8,498 nt of DNA from Pseudomonadota bacterium. Lineage in GTDB: Bacteria; Pseudomonadota; Gammaproteobacteria; Burkholderiales; Burkholderiaceae_C. The translations under genes were made by a program, and so were the position numbers. The DNA lies in assembly GCA_023422975.1 (NCBI GenBank), contig JAFAGF010000272.1, positions 1 through 8,498 on the forward strand, read 5' to 3'. Under the pieces are notes generated by a model, which was not told the DNA's origin, did not search any database, and worked only from the letters and a program-made list of their open reading frames with translations. Shown piece by piece: positions 1 to 6,634 of this stretch (the stretch's first letter is position 1; every line of letters begins with the position of its first letter).

Positions 1-1139
1 TGATCGCCCCCGACTCCTACAAAGAAAGCCTGTCTGCGCTGGAAGTTGCCACGCAGATTGAGCTGGGCTTTAAGGAAGTCTTTCCTGATGCGCAGTACAT
101 CAAAGTGCCCATGGCCGATGGCGGCGAGGGCACCGTGCAAGCCATGATTGAGGCCACGCACGGCAGCCGTGTGGAAGTTGATGTCACCGCCCCGCTGGGC
201 GAACGCATCCCAAGCTTTTATGCCCTGACCGGTGATGGCCACACGGCCATGATTGAAATGGCCGCGGCCAGTGGCCTGGCCTTGGTGCCGCCCGCACAGC
301 GCAATCCCAATGTGACCACCAGCTACGGCACGGGTGAACTCATCACCGCCGCACTGAATGCTGGTGCGCGCCACCTCATTTTGGGCATTGGTGGCAGCGC
401 CACCAATGACGGCGGTGCAGGCATGCTGCAAGCCCTGGGCGTGAAGTTGTTGGATGCCCAAGGCCAAGAGATTGGCCGTGGTGGCGCACCACTGGCGCAA
501 CTGGCGCGCATTGATGCCAGCGGCATGGATGCCCGCTTGGCCGCTTGCACCATTGAAGTGGCTTGCGACGTGGACAACCCGCTCACCGGCGAGCGCGGCG
601 CTTCGGCCATCTTTGGCCCCCAAAAAGGTGCCACACCCGAGATGGTGCACACGCTGGACGCCAACCTTCAGCACTTTGCCCAGATCATCTTGCGGGATGT
701 GGGCATTGATGTCGACCAGATTGCCGGCGCCGGTGCTGCAGGCGGTATGGGGGCGGCCATGCTGGCGTTCTTGAAAGGCCAGTTGCGTCCTGGTTGCGAA
801 ATCATTGCCAAGGCCGTAGGGCTGGATGCCGCCGTACAAGATGCAGACGTGGTCATCACTGGTGAAGGCCGTATTGACCAACAAACCATCTTTGGCAAAA
901 CTCCGTTTGGCGTGGCCACCGTGGCGCGCAAGCACGGCAAACCTGTGATCGGCATTGCCGGCAGCCTGGGCGCCAACGCCCATGTGGTGCACGACCACGG
1001 CATTGATGCCATCTTCAGCGTGCTCAGCCGTACCTGCAACATCCAAGACGCCATGGCAGAAGCCGAATTCAACGTGCGCTCTGCCGCACGCAATGTGGCC
1101 GCCATGCTGGCCATGGGGCAAGGGTTGCGCCAAGCCTGA
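1..1139 (+). CDS. glxK: Glycerate 2-kinase (5' end cut by window edge)
   Basis: Phosphorylates D-glycerate with ATP, in this family normally to 2-phosphoglycerate, feeding glyoxylate/glucarate-derived carbon into lower glycolysis in the cytoplasm. The reading frame is open from base 3 (IAPDSYKESLSALEV), which matches the very start of GarK/GlxK proteins (MKIVIAPDSYKES), so only about four codons are missing. The ATG at base 111 is internal, inside the conserved VPMADGGEGT motif. Further family motifs follow in order: GIGGSATNDGGAGM (bases 384-425), ACDVDNPL, FGPQKGAT, GAGAAGGMGAAM and TGEGRID near 871. About 378 residues are visible, close to the usual full length of about 380, and there is no frameshift. 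It is convergent with the receptor gene and separated from it by a strong terminator. GarK and GlxK are paralogous names for the same family, so the symbol is approximate. The rest of the operon, where partners such as tartronate semialdehyde reductase would be expected, lies outside the window. Confidence 0.95.
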   Translation, partial: IAPDSYKESLSALEVATQIELGFKEVFPDAQYIKVPMADGGEGTVQAMIEATHGSRVEVDVTAPLGERIPSFYALTGDGHTAMIEMAAASGLALVPPAQRNPNVTTSYGTGELITAALNAGARHLILGIGGSATNDGGAGMLQALGVKLLDAQGQEIGRGGAPLAQLARIDASGMDARLAACTIEVACDVDNPLTGERGASAIFGPQKGATPEMVHTLDANLQHFAQIILRDVGIDVDQIAGAGAAGGMGAAMLAFLKGQLRPGCEIIAKAVGLDAAVQDADVVITGEGRIDQQTIFGKTPFGVATVARKHGKPVIGIAGSLGANAHVVHDHGIDAIFSVLSRTCNIQDAMAEAEFNVRSAARNVAAMLAMGQGLRQA

Positions 1140-1203
1140 TTGGCTGCATAGATTAGCTGCTGCGCATTTAACGCATCCACAGCACGCTTGCTGTGCACAC
1201 ACA

Positions 1204-1239
1204 AAAAAAGGGATGACCTATCAAGGTCATCCCTTTTTT
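1204..1239. terminator. Bidirectional intrinsic terminator between glxK and the receptor gene
   Basis: A perfect 16-bp inverted repeat, aaaaaagggatgacct (1204-1219) with its complement at 1224-1239, encloses a 4-base loop (atca). The GC-containing inner stem is flanked by an A run on the left and a T run on the right, so it makes a hairpin plus U-tract when read on either strand. It lies 64 bases after the glxK stop and 28 bases after the receptor stop on the other strand, so it can end both convergent transcripts. A second small perfect hairpin, CACAGCA/TGCTGTG at 1178-1195, sits just on the glxK side. It has no T run and looks accessory. Confidence 0.93.
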
Positions 1240-1267
1240 GTGAATCCCTGGCGTGCAATCAAAACGC

Positions 1268-3277
1268 TCAGAACGTCCAGGTAGCGCCCACTTGAACACT
1301 GCGGCCAGATGCAGGAATCGGCACCACTTTGCGCCCCAGGTTGCCTGGGTAGCTGCCGCGGTAGTAGTAATTGCGGTCAAACAGATTTTCCACGCCCAAG
1401 CGCACCGTCAAATCCTTGCGTCCGCTGGGATTCCATTCTGCCGAAACACCAACGATGGAATAGCTGGGTTGGTCCACAAAGCCTGTGGCCAGCGCCGTAT
1501 CCGAAAACTCTGTCTTGCCTGCATAGCGCAGTGTTGCGCTCAAGCGGGTGTTCCATGCGGGCACCACATGGTCAACAAACAATGAAGCGGTATTGCCTAC
1601 TGGCATCAGGTCACCGCCATCAGGCTCCACCGTATTGGGGCTGCCCTTGCTGACTTTGACCAAGGTAGCGTTCATGCCTACGGTGGTGTACTTCCAGCTG
1701 TACTGGGCATTGAGCATCCAGCCTTTGCTGCTCAAACGCGGGCCATTGGTGCGCAAGCCACGGGAAGTACCACCGCCAGATGCATTGAGGACCGTTGGGT
1801 CGAGCAAACGCGTATTGAAATAAGCAACACCAGCCTTCCAGTTCTCAGCAAAGAGGTTCAAGCCTACTTTGCGGTTCTGCGCTGTAGACGCCTTGTAATC
1901 GGGTGCCGTTGTGTAATTGCGCGCATGGTAGTAGCCCGTTTGGGACCACTGATAACCCAAGAATGTGCGCGATGCCGCAACGTAGGCTTCTGCATGCTCA
2001 CCGACCAGATAGCTCAGCGTGGCATTGCCACTCACCCCACCGTCGCTGACACGTTTTCCATCTTGCAAGTTCATGGCATGGTGGTCATAACGTGCGCCTG
2101 CTGAAAGGCCGAATGCGCCATAGCGCAGACGCGCTTGTGTATACACGCCATGCTGCTTGGCATCTTCCAGAATATGACCTTTCTGGGTGTTGACGTTCGT
2201 CGTGTCATAGCGCTCCACATCGACATCCGTCCAACTGCTGTCGACGCCCACCGTGATCTTGCCCGCATCTACGCGGAAGGCATTTTGCGCTTTAAAGCCC
2301 CAAGACTTGTCCCAAACATTGAAGTCGGTGCTATTGGCATTGGCCACTGCGTTGGGACGCTCCATATCGCTTTTGTTGTACCAAAGCACTACCTCGGGGT
2401 CATAGTACTGGCTCGCTTGTGTCGTGGTGTAGCGCAAGGTCGCCGTGCTGCGCACCAGCTCCAGCGGGTAGAGCGTGTTGACACGGCCACCACTGCTGTC
2501 CATGTTCATGCGGGTAGTACGTGGCGCATCATCGCGGTTTTGCTCCAGCGTCAACTCATAGCGATGCCCTTGTGGCAACTGCAACCCCAGTTTGGCCATG
2601 CCGGCGCTCAGCTTGGGCGCCGTGCCCAGTGTTTCTACCCCGTTGCCGTCTTCATAGTTGCTGCCGTTTTGGCGAGCACCCATCACCAGCCAGTCCACCA
2701 GCCCACTTTTGCCGTAAGCAGAAAGATTGCTCGTGACACCCACGCCATTGCTGCCATAGCCCAAGCGCACACGGCCACCCACGGTCTGCCCGGGCTGCAG
2801 CAAATCCAGCGCATTGACGGTTTCATAGCGCACCGCACCTACAGCTGCGGCAAAGCCAGCATCTGCCGCAGCAGCGCCCGCTTCCACTTCCACCCGCTTG
2901 AGAAAGCTCGGATCCACCAAGATATTGCCCGCATGGTGCCAGGTCGTACCGGGCTGGCGCGCGCCATCCACCGTCACCGCCAGCATGGACTGCTCAAAGC
3001 CCAGCACGTACACACGCTGCGCCACCTGGGCGCCACCGCTGACCGAGACCCCTGACTCACGCTGAAAGATCCCTGCGGTATCACGTGGTTGCAGACGCTC
3101 CAGATCCTCGCGCGTCACCACCACCCCACCCGTAGCTTCAATTTGCTCTTCCCCGTTGGAGATCACGGTGACTTGTTCTAGTTCGTGTACAGCTTGCTCC
3201 GTCTGCTGCGCCCACACGGGCGCACTAAGGCCGAGCGCCATCGCAGCGCACAAGGTATTGAGTTGAAATGTTTTCAT
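1268..3277 (-). CDS. TonB-dependent outer-membrane receptor (iron-siderophore or haem type)
   Basis: Outer-membrane beta-barrel that imports a ferric ligand using TonB-ExbBD energy. I chose the ATG ending at 3277 because it begins a good signal peptide: MK, a hydrophobic stretch, and VWA before QQ, with cleavage predicted after residue 23. The longer frame starting at 3391 adds 38 residues that would bury this signal and would run through the Fur-box region. The protein has 669 residues. A TonB-box-like LEQVTVIS spans 33-40. The plug domain runs about 45-160 and carries RVYVLGFEQSMLAVTVDGAR (88-107), a WHHAG segment (113-117) and a VEVEAG stretch (129-134). The barrel follows and ends in NLFDRNYYYRGSYPG (from 631) and a C-terminal Phe (GATWTF), typical of BAM substrates. 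There is no FecA-like N-terminal signalling extension. The WHH plug motif recalls a haem/siderophore receptor branch, but the substrate cannot be named. Regulation is likely by Fur and the adjacent PchR-type activator. No strong Shine-Dalgarno sequence is visible. Confidence 0.93.
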   Translation of the reverse strand: MKTFQLNTLCAAMALGLSAPVWAQQTEQAVHELEQVTVISNGEEQIEATGGVVVTREDLERLQPRDTAGIFQRESGVSVSGGAQVAQRVYVLGFEQSMLAVTVDGARQPGTTWHHAGNILVDPSFLKRVEVEAGAAAADAGFAAAVGAVRYETVNALDLLQPGQTVGGRVRLGYGSNGVGVTSNLSAYGKSGLVDWLVMGARQNGSNYEDGNGVETLGTAPKLSAGMAKLGLQLPQGHRYELTLEQNRDDAPRTTRMNMDSSGGRVNTLYPLELVRSTATLRYTTTQASQYYDPEVVLWYNKSDMERPNAVANANSTDFNVWDKSWGFKAQNAFRVDAGKITVGVDSSWTDVDVERYDTTNVNTQKGHILEDAKQHGVYTQARLRYGAFGLSAGARYDHHAMNLQDGKRVSDGGVSGNATLSYLVGEHAEAYVAASRTFLGYQWSQTGYYHARNYTTAPDYKASTAQNRKVGLNLFAENWKAGVAYFNTRLLDPTVLNASGGGTSRGLRTNGPRLSSKGWMLNAQYSWKYTTVGMNATLVKVSKGSPNTVEPDGGDLMPVGNTASLFVDHVVPAWNTRLSATLRYAGKTEFSDTALATGFVDQPSYSIVGVSAEWNPSGRKDLTVRLGVENLFDRNYYYRGSYPGNLGRKVVPIPASGRSVQVGATWTF

Positions 3278-3340
3278 ATCTGTACAAGTTATGGCTTGAA
3301 AAATAACCAGCGACTGCACCCCTCCCATGCAGCACAAATT

Positions 3341-3359
3341 ACAGATGAGAATCATTCCA
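3341..3359. promoter_or_regulatory. Probable Fur box upstream of the receptor gene
   Basis: The core atgagaatcatt at 3345-3356 matches 11 of 12 bases of the central ATGATAATCATT of the Fur consensus. Over the full 19-mer I count 11 matches, which is low but in the range of accepted sites. It lies about 64 bases before the receptor start codon. A TGTAAT hexamer on the minus strand (3338-3343) overlaps its edge and could be a -10 element with a poor -35, as expected for an activator-dependent promoter. Iron-loaded Fur bound here would block receptor transcription. Confidence 0.7.
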
Positions 3360-3372
3360 AAGAAATCATGCC

Positions 3373-3443
3373 TTGTTGTTTGCCAGCGCAATCAAGATGT
3401 TTGCGGCAGACATTTACTCGCTGCCAAGTTGCGCTTTGCCAGC
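3373..3443 (-). repeat. 15-bp direct repeat upstream of the receptor: candidate regulator operator
   Basis: On the minus strand, GCTGGCAAAgcgCAA (3429-3443) recurs as GCTGGCAAAcaaCAA (3373-3387), with 12 of 15 positions identical including a perfect 9-mer. The starts are 56 bases apart. The proximal copy sits about 14 bases upstream of the Fur-like site on the transcript strand, and the distal copy ends one base short of the regulator's stop codon. AraC-family proteins commonly bind direct repeats upstream of the -35 region, so these are candidate sites for the neighbouring PchR-like protein. Function is inferred from position only. A 9-mer match could arise by chance. Confidence 0.35.
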
Positions 3444-3444
3444 C

Positions 3445-4419
3445 TTACACCCGTGTGCGTACCAGCTTGGGCGGCGTACCAAAGCGCCGCCGGTATGCCG
3501 TCGCAAAATTTGCTGCGCTGGTATAGCCCGCAATCATGGCGGCCTGCCCCACCGTGACTCCTTCCAGCTCCAAGGCCTGGCGGGCGCGCAGCAAACGGCT
3601 TTCACGCAAATGGTCAAAAATCGTTGTGCCATACACCGTGCGAAACTGGCGCTGCAAGGTATTGGCATTCACACCGGATTGCCTGGCAATATCGTCCATC
3701 GACATCGCATCTGCTTGGCCTGAGCTGAGCCATGCATGCAACTCACGCACGCGCTGGTGTTCACGTGGCCGCAGCCCCTTGAGGTCATGGGTGTCATTCA
3801 CACCACCCTGCGCTTGCACATGTAGCATTCCCATGGCCTCGGTCACTAGTTCCAGCGACCGGCACTCCAAATACAGACTTTGCAGCAAAGGCTCCATCGG
3901 GAGTGGCCGCACGATTTGCTCTGCCAGCGCTACGCCTCGCGCAGAAAGTTGCCATTGCATCGTCGCCAGATGCTGGCACCTGAAAGCATCCAGCGTCCGG
4001 CTGCGCTCTTGGCTGCTGGCGCAGACTTGATCCATCCAATCAAATTCCAGACCTAAATTGACACGGCGGGAATACGCACCGCGCTGGGCACGCCGTGTGA
4101 ACTGATCTGCCTCCGCCACAGAAACCAGGCAGGCACAGGGCTTGTCCACCGTTGCGGCAAGCCGCACATCCCTGTCGCCATAGGTCAAGTCCAGGGCCCC
4201 CTCCAGCAACAAAACAATCCGCAGCCCCGGAAAGATTTCCGCATGGGCATGCACACTTTGTGGCTCGCAAATATCGTCGTAATGCAGGTGCAGTCCCGGG
4301 CGCAATTCACGCAGGTGCTTACGGTGTGCATGCAATGCGGCGCTGTCTGCAGAGATCGCAACCTCTGCTTCAGGACGCGGCAATCCCTCTAAATTCTGAG
4401 CATAGCTAAGCGACGACAT
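3445..4419 (-). CDS. AraC-family transcriptional regulator, PchR type
   Basis: Predicted cytoplasmic ligand-responsive activator of the iron-uptake receptor downstream. It has 324 residues from the ATG ending at 4419. A TTG three codons further upstream is in frame but less likely. The N-terminal 200 residues form a sensor domain with a His-containing HLHYDDICE/HAHAEIFPG segment (44-65) and GLRIVLLLEGALDLTYG, resembling PchR-like proteins that sense ferric siderophores. The C-terminal part holds two helix-turn-helix units. The first is at about 240-270 (MDDIARQSGVNANTLQRQFR, then VYGTTIFDHLR). The second is at about 288-316, with VTVGQAAMIAGYTSAANFAT followed by YRRRFGTPP. The NxxTLQxxFRxVYGTTxFDxLR signature is characteristic of the PchR branch rather than sugar-type AraC. 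The stop is 167 bases before the receptor start on the same strand, a standard regulator-receptor pairing. The inducing ligand is unknown. Confidence 0.9.
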   Translation of the reverse strand: MSSLSYAQNLEGLPRPEAEVAISADSAALHAHRKHLRELRPGLHLHYDDICEPQSVHAHAEIFPGLRIVLLLEGALDLTYGDRDVRLAATVDKPCACLVSVAEADQFTRRAQRGAYSRRVNLGLEFDWMDQVCASSQERSRTLDAFRCQHLATMQWQLSARGVALAEQIVRPLPMEPLLQSLYLECRSLELVTEAMGMLHVQAQGGVNDTHDLKGLRPREHQRVRELHAWLSSGQADAMSMDDIARQSGVNANTLQRQFRTVYGTTIFDHLRESRLLRARQALELEGVTVGQAAMIAGYTSAANFATAYRRRFGTPPKLVRTRV

Positions 4420-4525
4420 GGTGTTCAATCATTCAGTGAGCGCGTCTTGCAGCGCCAACCGGGCAAGTCACGGCCATCAAACGTTTTTGTTGCTCTCGCA
4501 AACGTGGCCAACCCCAGTCCATGCG

Positions 4526-4554
4526 ATGCTATTGGATGCACAAAGTTAATGCAA
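4526..4554 (-). promoter_or_regulatory. Weak candidate sigma-70 promoter for the AraC-family regulator
   Basis: On the minus strand TTGCAT (4549-4554) and TAGCAT (4526-4531) are separated by 17 bases, matching 3 of 6 and 4 of 6 consensus positions. The -35 hexamer overlaps the Fur-like site at 4551-4569, so iron-bound Fur could repress the regulator directly. The transcript would carry a leader of about 100 bases. Such weak hexamer matches are common by chance. Confidence 0.25.
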
Positions 4555-4569
4555 ACGATTCTCAAGTGC
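4551..4569. promoter_or_regulatory. Probable Fur box in the divergent regulator/DUF2218 intergenic region
   Basis: The core aacgattctcaa (4554-4565) shares 10 of 12 bases with the reverse complement of the core before the receptor (aatgattctcat) and 9 of 12 with the Fur consensus. The 19-mer scores 11 matches. It lies 55 bases before the DUF2218 start and upstream of the regulator on the other strand, so one site could control both. A direct repeat TCAAGTG (4562-4568 and 4574-4580, 12 bases apart) overlaps and follows it and might be an activator half-site pair. Confidence 0.55.
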
Positions 4570-4624
4570 AAATTCAAGTGTTGCTATTGCACACTGTCCC
4601 TCGACCCCATGCAGCGCATCGCAA

Positions 4625-4957
4625 ATGCCCGACCACACACCTGCCACCATGTTCCACAGCGAAGGCGAAGTCGCCACCCCTGAAGCCAGCCGTTTTTTGC
4701 AGCGCCTGTGCTTTCACTTCAGTCGCAAAATCAACGTCAGCTATGACGAGCACCAAGGGCAAGCACACTTTCCCACGGGCCTTTGCCACATGAAGGCCAG
4801 CCCCGATACGCTGCACTTCAGCTGCAGCGCTGCATCCGAAGAAGCGCTGCAGCGGGTGCAGCTCACGCTGGAGCATCATGTCCAGCTGTTCTCACGCAAG
4901 AACCCGCTCGTGGTGCTGTGGACACCCCAGCCCACGCAAACGGTAAGTGCAAGCTAA
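4625..4957 (+). CDS. DUF2218 family protein, likely iron-regulated
   Basis: Small soluble protein of unknown function. It has 110 residues from this ATG, or 102 from the in-frame ATG at 4649. Neither has a clear Shine-Dalgarno sequence, so the start is uncertain, and the shorter form (MFHSEGEVAT) also fits the family. I recognise DUF2218 by its pattern: an N-terminal strand followed by TPEASRFLQRLCFHFSRK, a YDEHQGQAHFPTG-C strand-turn region, an MKASPDTLHFSCSA strand, then a helix ending in HHVQLFSRKNPLVVLW, where relatives have LxRFAFREPLxVxW. There is no signal peptide or membrane segment. Relatives are, from my memory, often found near siderophore uptake or utilisation genes. Here the gene is divergent from a PchR-type regulator and preceded by a Fur-like site, which supports a role in the iron response. 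A ferric-siderophore handling function would be a guess. Confidence 0.82.
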   Translation: MPDHTPATMFHSEGEVATPEASRFLQRLCFHFSRKINVSYDEHQGQAHFPTGLCHMKASPDTLHFSCSAASEEALQRVQLTLEHHVQLFSRKNPLVVLWTPQPTQTVSAS

Positions 4958-4968
4958 TCACATAAAAA

Positions 4969-4991
4969 AAGGAGCTACTTGCGCGCTCCTT
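4969..4991. terminator. Intrinsic terminator between convergent DUF2218 and rng
   Basis: A 7-bp perfect stem, AAGGAGC (4969-4975) with GCTCCTT (4985-4991), has a 9-base loop. Read on the minus strand it is followed immediately by a run of T (complement of 4963-4968), so it works best as the end of rng, whose stop is about 65 bases upstream. Read on the plus strand, 11 bases after the DUF2218 stop, it is followed only by ctcttgttt, a weaker U-tract. It probably serves mainly rng. Confidence 0.7.
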
Positions 4992-5023
4992 CTCTTGTTT
5001 CTAGATAATTTTCATCACCAAAT

Positions 5024-5049
5024 GCTTATTTGACAAGCGCTAGGTGCTA
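5024..5049. repeat. Dispersed intergenic repeat, copy 1 (REP-like)
   Basis: The 26-base segment gcttatttgacaagcgctag plus gtgcta matches 21 of 26 bases of a second copy at 7277-7302 in the same orientation. It holds an imperfect inverted repeat, gctt...aagc, around a short loop. It lies between the rng stop and its terminator, so it would be in the 3' end of the rng transcript. From memory, short elements with a tagcgctt/aagcgcta core are abundant between genes in Comamonadaceae. I cannot count genome copies here. Confidence 0.6.
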
Positions 5050-5054
5050 TTTAT

Positions 5055-6542
5055 TTAGAGCAGCACAATGTCGTACTGTTCTTGCGGCAGCGCGCCTTCG
5101 GCCTGGAGGGAGATGGGCTTTTGGATAAAGTCGCTCAGCCCGGCCAGATGCTGGCTTTCTTCATCCAGCAGCAAATCAATCACGTCAGGGTTGGCCACCA
5201 CACGGAATTCCTTGGGGTTGAACTGGCGGGCCTCGCGCAGAATTTCACGCAAGATCTCATAGGCCACGCTGCGCACAGTTTTGACGCTGCCCTTGCCCTG
5301 GCACACCGGACAGGCCTCGCACAGCATATGCGCCAGCGATTCACGCGTGCGCTTGCGTGTCATCTCCACCAGCCCCAGTTGCGAGAAAGTGCCCGCCATG
5401 GTTTTGACCCGGTCGCGCTTGAGCTGCTTGTTCAACTCCTCCAGCACCTGTTCGCGGTGCTCTTCATGCGCCATATCGATGAAGTCGGCAATGATGATGC
5501 CGCCCAAATTGCGCAGCCGCAGCTGGCGCGCAATGGCTTGCGCGGCCTCCAGATTGGTTTTGAAGATGGTGTCATCAAAATTGCGTGCACCCACGTAGCC
5601 GCCGGTGTTCACGTCCACCGTGGTCAGTGCCTCGGTCTGGTCGATGATGAGGTAGCCGCCCGACTTCAAATCCACGCGGCGGCCCAGCGCCTTGGCAATT
5701 TCTTCATCAATTGCGTACAGATCAAAGATGGGGCGCTCGCCCTTGTACAGCTGCAGCTTGGGGGCCGCGCTGGGCATGAACTCTTTGCCAAAGGCCATCA
5801 GCAAACCAAATTGTTCTTTGGAATCAATGCGAATGCTTTGGGTATCTTCGCCCACCATATCGCGCAGCACACGCTGCAGCAGGTTCAAATCCTGGTGCAG
5901 CACCGACATGGGCGGCAGCGTCACCGCCGCATTTTTGACACGCGCCCAGGTTTTGCGCAGGTAGGCAATGTCTTCGGCCAGCTCTTCATCGCTGGCATCT
6001 TCGCCATTGGTGCGCAAAATAAAACCGCCACCACCGCCGTTTTCCTTCAGCCCCACCAGTTGCTGCAGGCGGCCACGCAAGGCATCACGCTCTTCGGGCG
6101 TGATTTTTTGCGACACGCCAATGTGTTCATCTTGCGGCAGATGCACCAGCAAGCGCCCCGCAATGCTGATTTGCGTGGACAAGCGTGCGCCTTTGGTGCC
6201 AATCGGATCCTTGATGACCTGCACCACAATCGATTGCCCCTCGAACACCTGGTGCTCAATGGGCTTGGGGGGCTCGTTCTTGCGCGCAATCATGGGTGCA
6301 TCGCCGCTTTCGTGGCGCTGCCATACATCGGCCACGTGCAGAAAAGCTGCGCGCTCCAGACCAATGTCAATAAAGGCCGACTGCATGCCGGGCAGCACGC
6401 GCGAGACTTTGCCCAGATAAATATTGCCTACCAGCCCACGCTCCAGCGCCCGCTCAATGTGCAGCTCTTGCACCGCCCCCTGCTCTACCACCGCCACCCG
6501 CGTCTCCTGGGGCGACCAATTGATCAAAATATCTTGCTGCAT
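5055..6542 (-). CDS. rng: Ribonuclease G
   Basis: Endoribonuclease of the RNase E/G family. It matures the 5' end of 16S rRNA and contributes to mRNA decay in the cytoplasm. It has 495 residues from the ATG ending at 6542 (MQQDILINWSPQETRVAVVE), which matches the E. coli RNase G start (489 residues). The frame extends 21 codons further up, but that part is unlike the family. An S1-like RNA-binding region (about 35-130) contains GNIYLGKVSRVLPGMQSAFI, then DIGLERAAFLH. The DNase I-like catalytic region holds the metal-binding aspartates D310 (TTVDVNTGG) and D353 (IIADFIDM), with FKTNLEAAQAIARQLRLRNL between. The zinc-link motif CPVCQGKG is at 411-418. There is no long RNase E-type C-terminal scaffold, so this is RNase G rather than E. 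A five-glycine run at 169-173 is a linker peculiarity. The maf-rng pairing is conserved with E. coli (yhdE-cafA). No clear ribosome-binding site precedes the start. Confidence 0.97.
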   Translation of the reverse strand: MQQDILINWSPQETRVAVVEQGAVQELHIERALERGLVGNIYLGKVSRVLPGMQSAFIDIGLERAAFLHVADVWQRHESGDAPMIARKNEPPKPIEHQVFEGQSIVVQVIKDPIGTKGARLSTQISIAGRLLVHLPQDEHIGVSQKITPEERDALRGRLQQLVGLKENGGGGGFILRTNGEDASDEELAEDIAYLRKTWARVKNAAVTLPPMSVLHQDLNLLQRVLRDMVGEDTQSIRIDSKEQFGLLMAFGKEFMPSAAPKLQLYKGERPIFDLYAIDEEIAKALGRRVDLKSGGYLIIDQTEALTTVDVNTGGYVGARNFDDTIFKTNLEAAQAIARQLRLRNLGGIIIADFIDMAHEEHREQVLEELNKQLKRDRVKTMAGTFSQLGLVEMTRKRTRESLAHMLCEACPVCQGKGSVKTVRSVAYEILREILREARQFNPKEFRVVANPDVIDLLLDEESQHLAGLSDFIQKPISLQAEGALPQEQYDIVLL

Positions 6543-6580
6543 GTTGTTTGTTTTTCTGAAAGGATCACCAATGGCGGGGC

Positions 6581-6605
6581 GTGCCATGCCGGCTGGGGCT
6601 GGCAC
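6581..6605 (-). other. Hairpin in the maf-rng spacer (putative rng leader structure)
   Basis: GTGCCA (6581-6586) pairs with TGGCAC (6600-6605), and GCC (6588-6590) pairs with GGC (6597-6599), leaving a one-base bulge and a 6-base loop. No T run follows on either strand, so it is not a terminator. It lies 38 bases before the rng start codon and would be in the RNA leader. Its function is unknown, and GC-rich spacers form such stems by chance. Confidence 0.3.
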
Positions 6606-6634
6606 ATGAAAGTCAGGGCGCTTTGGAAGCGTGT

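Noticed and set aside
1178..1195. 7-bp hairpin CACAGCA/TGCTGTG after glxK as a separate terminator
   Set aside because: It has no T run on either strand. The adjacent 16-bp hairpin is clearly the functional terminator.
2135..3055. 306-codon plus-strand open frame inside the receptor gene
   Set aside because: Antisense shadow of the receptor coding sequence, with no family motif and no ribosome-binding site.
3278..3391. 38-residue upstream extension of the receptor
   Set aside because: It would place a non-signal stretch with several Cys before a good signal peptide and would run through the Fur-like site. The ATG ending at 3277 is the better start.
4472..4509. Inverted repeat GGCC...ACGTTT / AAACGT...GGCC in the regulator leader
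   Set aside because: The stem needs a five-base bulge and a 13-base loop and has no T run. It could be an operator, but nothing beyond the sequence symmetry supports it.
6543..6605. 21-residue upstream extension of RNase G
   Set aside because: The family begins at MQQDILIN. The extension overlaps the spacer hairpin and looks like translated leader.
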